64,000 nucleotides of DNA from NCBI GenBank assembly GCA_951804985.1, contig OX638133.1, positions 1,446,501 to 1,510,500 on the forward strand. The letters are read 5' to 3'. The notes under the pieces were generated by a model. The model saw only the letters and a list, made by a program, of their open reading frames with translations. It did not search any database and was not told the origin of the DNA. The DNA comes from Dryomyza anilis. Its lineage: Eukaryota > Arthropoda > Insecta > Diptera > Dryomyzidae. Numbering within the stretch: the first letter of the stretch is position 1; every line of letters starts with the position of its first letter. Of this stretch, positions 58,000 through 64,000 are shown piece by piece. Both the position numbers and the translations under genes were made by a program.

Positions 58000-59527
58000 C
58001 ATATCCTAATAACATTTTCACTAGGTTTAAGGGAAGTCATAATCAAAGTTAGTTCATTTAAGTCCTGTAACTGGTCGGGGTATGGAAAGATAAAAATTCA
58101 ATGATTAAAACATAATCATTATTCAATCTAGCGAAATTTCAAATAGGGATTTTGGCAAATTATACCAAGCATCAAATGTCGACACCTGTGCGGGTTGCAA
58201 TGATTTCCATGTCACTGAATTCAGACGACTGCCGAGTGTTCGCTGTCATTCAGTGACTGATAACAAAATGATCGAGCGTTGCGTCGTGCCGAGTCAATGT
58301 CCCGGAACAACGTTGTGAACAATCGGCACCGCACCGAACCACATACTGCAGAACGGCAGACGGCAGAAGGATGCAATTGAAATCCAATTGAATGGTGTAC
58401 CAAAACAAAACATTTGACTGTCAACACAGATTGCAACATTTTACACATTATTTATGTGATTTCGTTATTATTTTTGTCATTATTCATGTGGCCTATGGCT
58501 GACTCGTACCGCTTCGGCTTGCGGCAGCGTATATGCGGTAATGATGACAATGATGAGGATGCGCTGCATCTCTCTGCGGTTCCGCGACTCTGCACACCAA
58601 CAAATGTGCGAATGCACAGGAACAAAGAAATCACACAGGCTGCGCGACAGGGTTCTTTTTCTTCGCCTCCCCTTCATGCTGATGAGCATTTGATGAAGTC
58701 GCCGTGTAATAAAATCAAAACCACAAACAAGTCAACACGTTTGTTTGTCTGTCTGTCTGTCCACATGAACAGCGCTGGATATTATTTAAGTACCTACGGA
58801 TTGTTTATTTGCACAATAAATTAGGTGTTGATATCATTTTGATGTAGACGAGAGTAGAGCCATTGTTAACATGAAGGGGACGAAGTGAAAATCTCGTTAA
58901 GCAGACAAAAGACTCTAAAAAGGAGGAAATATGCGAAGGATATCATTTTTGGGCATGTTGTTGAATTCAATTTCGATGGACATTCAAATGTTTGACAATG
59001 AAAATAGAATAGTATAAACTTTTCCTTGTATTCGAGAATATATTTTTTTTTAAATTTTCAGAATTTGATTTTTCGGCACACTCGATCGGTCAAGTTCTGC
59101 AGTTCACTATCAATCGTAATAAGAAACATTACTTCAGTTGGGAAATTTAGAACGAGGTAAATTTTGTTAATTGCACAGAAAAAAATATTAGCTTGGCGTT
59201 CAGTTGTTTGCATCTACCAAATGTAGTCAGCCTCAACTGAAATTCATTTATGGTAAACAATAGTATGAAGCGTAACCAACTATTAGTTGAAGCAACTGCA
59301 ACAATGATTGGGGAAACAAACTTCTTATCCATTTTAAATTTTTTTATTTCCATTGCTGCGGAAACTATATTCAAAATGAGACATAACCAATATTTAGTTG
59401 ACTGCACAGATAGTTAGTTATATTAGGTTGTAGCAACCAATATGTATTTGATTCAACTGCGAAATCAGTTGTCTTGTATAAAAGCAGGACAACATCAGTC
59501 GCACAAGCTTCAGATTTTTTCACTCGT
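58000..59527. other. Intergenic DNA, partly GC-richer
   Basis: 58190-58760 is less AT-rich and contains a short (GTCT)n run at 58745-58762. 59160-59480 has repeated CAACTGA/AGTTGAA/CAACCAA words that may be the start of the family D element. No gene can be supported; the 136-residue frame at 58414-58824 has no domain. Confidence 0.4.
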
Positions 59528-59745
59528 GACACTGTTGTGATGCTCTATGCGCTATGGCTAGGTAAAATGGACGATTTCTCATAATTAAATTGGCTACCAC
59601 AACTAAACAAATTGGTTGTGTCAAATGTATTAATTAAATGTGTGAACTGTTACGCTGTGTTGCAACAACTGAATCAGTCGAATGTTGACAGAACTAATTA
59701 AATCGGCTGGCAAAAAAAGACGGTTGCCCTAACAGATTCGTTCCA
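59528..59745 (+). repeat. Interspersed repeat family D, copy 2
   Basis: It matches 3337-3525 closely from GGCTAGGTAAAATGG to GACAGAACTAATTAAATCGG, but lacks the left inverted arm seen in copy 1. Confidence 0.65.
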
Positions 59746-59865
59746 ATTATAAATTCTCTACATTCCTTATGACATTTTCAGAAAAAATCAACCATGATCG
59801 AAAAATTCAAAATGTTCAAATCTTTGAAATAATGGTGGATTCTGAATCTTGAATATGTGAATAAG

Positions 59866-60810
59866 GGTGTCCTATTGTCACGTACGTAACCAAAAAGAAA
59901 CATTTACTATCATATTAAACTAAAAACATTTTTTAAAGAGTTGAGGATTCAGTTTGCTAAAATAGAATTCCCTCAGCATTTTCAAAAATTTAAACATCAA
60001 TTTTTTTAGTAACTCTAGAACATTTTTGACAGCTAATAGAAATCTTTCACGTACGGAACTTTGAGTACCAAAGTGTAGAAAAATATCAAAAAAATATATG
60101 TTTTTCACAAAAAAGGAAACAAAAATGAAAACCTTTAAAGACATCTGGAAATTCGAATCGTACATCACTTTTTTATGTAATAATGATTATTAATATTGTC
60201 GGATATAAAATTTTTTTTTAGCAAAAGAATCGTAGTGCAAATTTTAATATGAACGTCCGGAATTATTCTATGATTTATTACGAAATTCTATGATTTATTA
60301 CGAAATAACTATAAACTTTAGGAACAAAGTGAATATGAACAAAAATAAAGTAAATTGTCTCAGCTATGTTTAGAGATAATTCACAAAAATATATTGTACG
60401 CCAAAAGTATTTTTAGAAAAATAATCGTATAATTTCTATACAGATCTTTTTTTCCGTCCGGAATTTTTTCTGTGATTTATTATGAAAAAACTATAAACTT
60501 TGGAAACAATGTGTAAATATACACAAAAAGTACATAATTTCAGCTAATTTATAAAATAATTAAAAATTATAATTATGACGCAAAATTTTCTGACTTTTTC
60601 GAATTTCCATATGAACGTCGACATTTACTTCCGTGTTTGTCCCGTCCGGAACGACAACTACTTACATTTATATCTTTTGATCTACCGTATGCAATTCTCG
60701 AATTTTTTTTACAAATATTTAAAACTATTTTACAACAAAAAAATCAAGTAAATTCATTAATTTTCTTTCGAGATATTAAAGTTTTAAGCGTATGAATGTT
60801 CCGTCCGGAA
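59866..60810 (+). mobile_element. Interspersed repeat family C, copy 3 (longest)
   Basis: It runs from GTGTCCTATTGTCACGTACG to CCGTCCGGAAG. Two internal blocks of about 190 bp, each starting near a GATTTATTA(C/T)GAAA and AACTATAAACTTT word (60270-60330 and 60474-60500), indicate internal duplication. ATTCTATGATTTATTACGAA is itself doubled at 60265-60304. There is no open frame. Confidence 0.65.
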
Positions 60811-61439
60811 GCCCAGCAAAGACCCATATGTGATAATGTGTGAGGTACCGCTCCCCAAAAGTGACAAATTCGAAAAATAACTGCAAACTTGTAATCGCTA
60901 AAGAATTTCATTTCATTTTATTATCCATATGTACCTACGAATGGGTAAGTGTTCCAAATTTAAGATAGCCTAAGATGGAATACAATTCGCACATTTGGGT
61001 AGGGACATCAAAATCCTCCTTGGAGTTTCGCGATCGAATTCAACAACGTACGATATATTAAATAGGAGACTGAAATAGTTCATCGTTTATTGGGTCTCTT
61101 GTCCACCAAAGTTTCGGTAAGTGCTCGAGGGAATACATGGCCTGATTCCACCAGTTCATGTGTTCTACGCGGGCATCGAACTAAGCCCTCATCTTCGTAG
61201 TTTACTTCACTCTCATTAGTACCACAAATTACAGAGAGAATTCGTTCTTTAGTCTAACGTTAGGTTGTAGTACAATCTCACTGCGTCTCTTTTTCCCGAC
61301 ATGTTTGATATTGGGAAAGCAAACTTGCACCGAGACTGCTCCATCTTTCCTCCCTCCCTTTAACCTACAATTCTGTCCTACGATCAACACTAAGCATTGC
61401 ATTAATAGGGGGTAAAAGTAAAATTCACCCATAGAAGTT
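60811..61439. other. Intergenic DNA, nothing recognised
   Basis: Mixed composition. An 82-residue minus-strand frame at 61229-61477 shows no recognisable domain. Confidence 0.45.
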
Positions 61440-61700
61440 AGTGTTATATAAAGTATTTCAACAAGTGGTCGAATCACAGGTCACAATCGACCGATGGCGT
61501 TTTCAATACCAGATGGTGTAGGTGTGGAAATAATTCATTGACCTATCTATTTTCTATAATAGTGAATTCAGCAGGCAGACTGACATCGACTCAGAACGTC
61601 ATGAAGATCCCAATTACTTTTCCGAACACGTCACCTTCTGGGTATTACGCACGGATAACCAAAATACCCTTTCACTTCAAGTATAGGATATAATTATACC
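61440..61700 (+). mobile_element. DINE-1-like fragment
   Basis: GTGGTCGAATCACAGGTCAC, a decayed GACA run with CAGGCAGACTGACATCGACT, CACCTTCTGGGTATTAC and ATACCCTTTCACTTCAAG follow the order of the 3' half of the full-length elements. Confidence 0.6.
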
Positions 61701-61814
61701 AGAGAAATCGAACTGAATTTGCTCCGAAGAACGTGAATAGTTCATACAGCGATAAGTTGCAAGAACGAACAATTTAGTTGTTACAACCTACTTCATTCGG
61801 GTAAATAATATAAT

Positions 61815-62095
61815 AGTTTGGCGCTACAGTCCCATTAAGAACTTCGGCCGAGCTTTCTCACCATTTGAGCTGTGCGTGTTTTATTTGTACTTAAATTTGT
61901 GGGAACTACAGTTAAATGCCGAATACGAACGGCGGGGTGAGAGCATTTCATAGGCAATGTTTACTCTCGTAGGTTTGCCATTTACTGCCGAGAGGTAGCG
62001 TCGCATAGAAAATGATTTCTATGAAAAAGACTTTGGCATTTGCTGGGGATCGAACCGGGGAGCTTTCGGCTCGTTAATTCGGGTTATATCAAAAT
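61815..62095 (-). mobile_element. tRNA-derived SINE-like element, copy 2
   Basis: On the minus strand the head carries GAGCCGAAAG and a perfect B box GGTTCGATCCC (62045-62055). About 230 bp of unrelated body with AAATGCCAAAGTC and CGCTACCTCTCGGCAG follow, ending near CTGTAGCGCC. The layout of a tRNA-like head with a unique body is that of a SINE; an A box is not clear here. Confidence 0.5.
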
Positions 62096-62099
62096 GTAT

Positions 62100-64000
62100 A
62101 GCACTTGAAATATTAATATATACACACATCAAATTGTTCTATAACGGTTCTAAATTGGTTGCAGTTCAAACACGTTTATTTTTGACTATAACAATCGATT
62201 TAACAGTTCTGAGAACCAAATACGTTGGTTGTCGCAGTAAATTTCTATTTTGTATGTAACATAAGATATTTGCAAAACCATCGTATTGTCCTACCAACTA
62301 ATTCGGTCCTCTCAATTGTATTTTCGGTGCTTATAGCCAAATCTAAAACACTTGCAGTTTGGACTAGAAACAATTTAGAATAGTTTTACAAAATTGTTCT
62401 GACCGAACATGACACTTCTATCAAGGTTGAACTTTTTTTTTCTTCCAATCTGGAGAAGAAGAGGTTTCTTTCTGTGTTATAATTATCAAAAAATCATTCG
62501 TTATTTTGATCAGTTTGTTTAAGATTTAATTATAATTTAGCTATCCTACTACTTGGCTTTAATACCAACTTCAATTTGTACTTACGATACCCTTTTGAGA
62601 GTCTTTCGATACCCTTTCGATACCAATTAGATCCCTTCTGATATTGCATGCCCTCCTCTAATAGCAGTACTTGCGCCTAATGAATACGACATAAAATGCC
62701 AACAATTTAATTACATGCAATGTAAACATTTTGATAATTTTGTAAATGTAACAACAGTAATTTTGTAATTTTAGCATCGTTAACCGTTCCGACGAAGCGA
62801 ACGAACGAACGAATGACGGAGGCACGTGTCTCCGTGTCTCTGTGCCAAAAGTGAGGCAAAAACGAGGCATGTTGCGAAGTTGTTACAACCAACTACGATG
62901 ACGACGAAGACGCCAACCCTTCGCATGTTAACTCGAACATTAACTGATCGCGCAGACTGATTACACACTTCAGCACTTGGCTGCACTTGCGGCCCGCGAT
63001 GATCAGTTAATTCGAAGACACTTCTTCCTCAGACGAAACTCAAATTAAAGGGGGGCCGTGATAAAAGACGTGAACAAGAGAGAGAACAAGGCAAATACAA
63101 GCGAGCTAATTACATGGCACCACCATGGGCATCGATTCCATGGAGCAGGTGATCGATCGTGCGGTCGATCGGTCGGTCGGTCCTGTCATCGATCGTGTGT
63201 GCTCAGCACAAAAACAGAAGTGATTTAAAGTGAATTGATTACCGATGCGATTATCTGCCGAGGACTCGGAGTGGTTGGATCAGAGCGGATGAACTGAACA
63301 GCGCAAATTACGGATTTTTGGTAATTGACATCACACTGCGTTCTTCAGATGAGTTCCGCGCACCAAGTGCACACTGCGCTGTCTAGGGCGATGCTCAGGA
63401 ATTTTCAATTGGACACCTGCAGGCATTTTGCATCGAACTATTCCATTGATGAATCTCAAATGAGTCCCGTATACCAATGAATCGCATCGAAAGGATCGCG
63501 ATGAACATTTTACGCGCCGCGAATGCGGAATTTGCCACTCGGATTCGTAGCGCTCAGCGATCGGCGCATCGGTGCCTTTGTGCGCCGCATCGAAGCCACT
63601 AGATCCACGATCGTCATCAGTGCCACGATCAACCAGAGCCGGAGGCAGTTGCTGTAGCTGTTGCAGTGCCAGGCCAGTTCAATTTTCAGGTGCCCGAAAC
63701 CAATTTTAATTTTTCAATTAGTAGCTGCTACTGTATTTAGCTGCTCGGCGCGGTTGCTGTCTATTAAATCTTGTTAACTGCAGCTCTGCAATAAATATCT
63801 GCAAAATAATTCTGAGCTGCCGCAGCAAAACCGCCACTCGTAAAACGAATGCCAAAGACTACGATTTGCTCTGTGCTCTGTTATTGGTCGTAAAACCTCA
63901 ACTTTTAACTGTTGAAGCCTATTTCACAAAATCTCAGAAGCAATGCAAGAAACACTGTAGCGGCGCCATATAAAATATAAAATTTGTTGAAAATTCAAAG
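62100..64000. other. Right-hand region: AT-rich then GC-rich, no gene called
   Basis: Up to 62750 it is AT-rich. From about 62780 to the end GC rises, with ATCGATCG/GGTCGGTC clusters at 63130-63190 and many GCGC/CGCAT words at 63320-63660. This resembles the promoter, leader or enhancer region of a gene beyond the right edge. I found no reading frame with a start and splice sites that I trust. Confidence 0.35.

Noticed and set aside
63510..63713. Minus-strand frame of 67 codons with a hydrophobic segment (LWLIVALMTIVDLVA)
   Set aside because: It looked like a membrane-protein tail, but there is no ATG at a useful place, and no acceptor AG lies between the upstream in-frame stop and the hydrophobic part.

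Overview
The window looks like nuclear DNA of a higher fly (Diptera, probably Schizophora). The signs are high AT content with long AT-rich intergenic DNA, short GT-AG introns of 50-80 bp, Inr+DPE core promoters, DINE-1/mini-me type repeats with (GTCY)n cores, and a close homologue of Drosophila tungus. No species can be named from the sequence alone. I found no prokaryotic gene, CRISPR array, rRNA or convincing functional tRNA.

Layout. (1) 1-10.8 kb, minus strand: tungus (tun), the N-terminal glutamine amidohydrolase of the Arg/N-degron pathway. Four coding exons lie at 10816-10758, 1903-1750, 891-743 and 581-457. The last coding exon lies beyond the left edge. The 8.9-kb first intron splits the codon of the predicted catalytic Cys and holds inverted-repeat elements. 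(2) 10.8-23.8 kb: repeat-rich intergenic DNA. It contains a tandem duplication interrupted by a 710-bp hAT-like element with an 8-bp target duplication, a broken reverse-transcriptase-like remnant present twice, and a DINE-1-like element nested in an inverted repeat. (3) 23.8-53.4 kb, plus strand: four tandem paralogues of the Tret1-like (SLC2/MFS) sugar transporter family, called T1-T4 here. T1 codes at 25379-27102, T2 at 40427-42732, T3 at 43400-46560 and T4 at 51712-53362. (4) 53.4-64 kb: no gene that I can support, only repeats, tRNA-derived SINE-like pieces and GC-richer blocks that may be regulatory.

The transporters fall into two nested pairs. The outer pair T1/T4 has three introns within the sugar-transporter domain. 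The inner pair T2/T3 has five, with two extra introns at identical positions, and its coding exons are equal in length except for one codon. T1 and T4 also share 5' flanks, Inr/DPE promoters and an intronic noncoding block. A 140-bp stretch of their last exon is identical at every base, which suggests recent gene conversion. T4 looks damaged: no start codon in its first recognisable exon, a 3' frameshift, an altered PETRGR motif and a lost AATAAA signal.

Core promoters matching Inr plus a DPE at exactly +28 are predicted for T1 (A+1 at 23877), T3 (43084) and T4 (50190). A further one at 33623 could be a distal T2 promoter. The transporters probably act at the plasma membrane in facilitated uptake or release of sugars such as trehalose or glucose; the substrate cannot be read from the sequence. 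I see no clearly new multi-gene system. The most notable items are the T1/T4 conversion plus T4 decay, the shared DPE promoter architecture, and several apparently unnamed foldback and MITE-like families.
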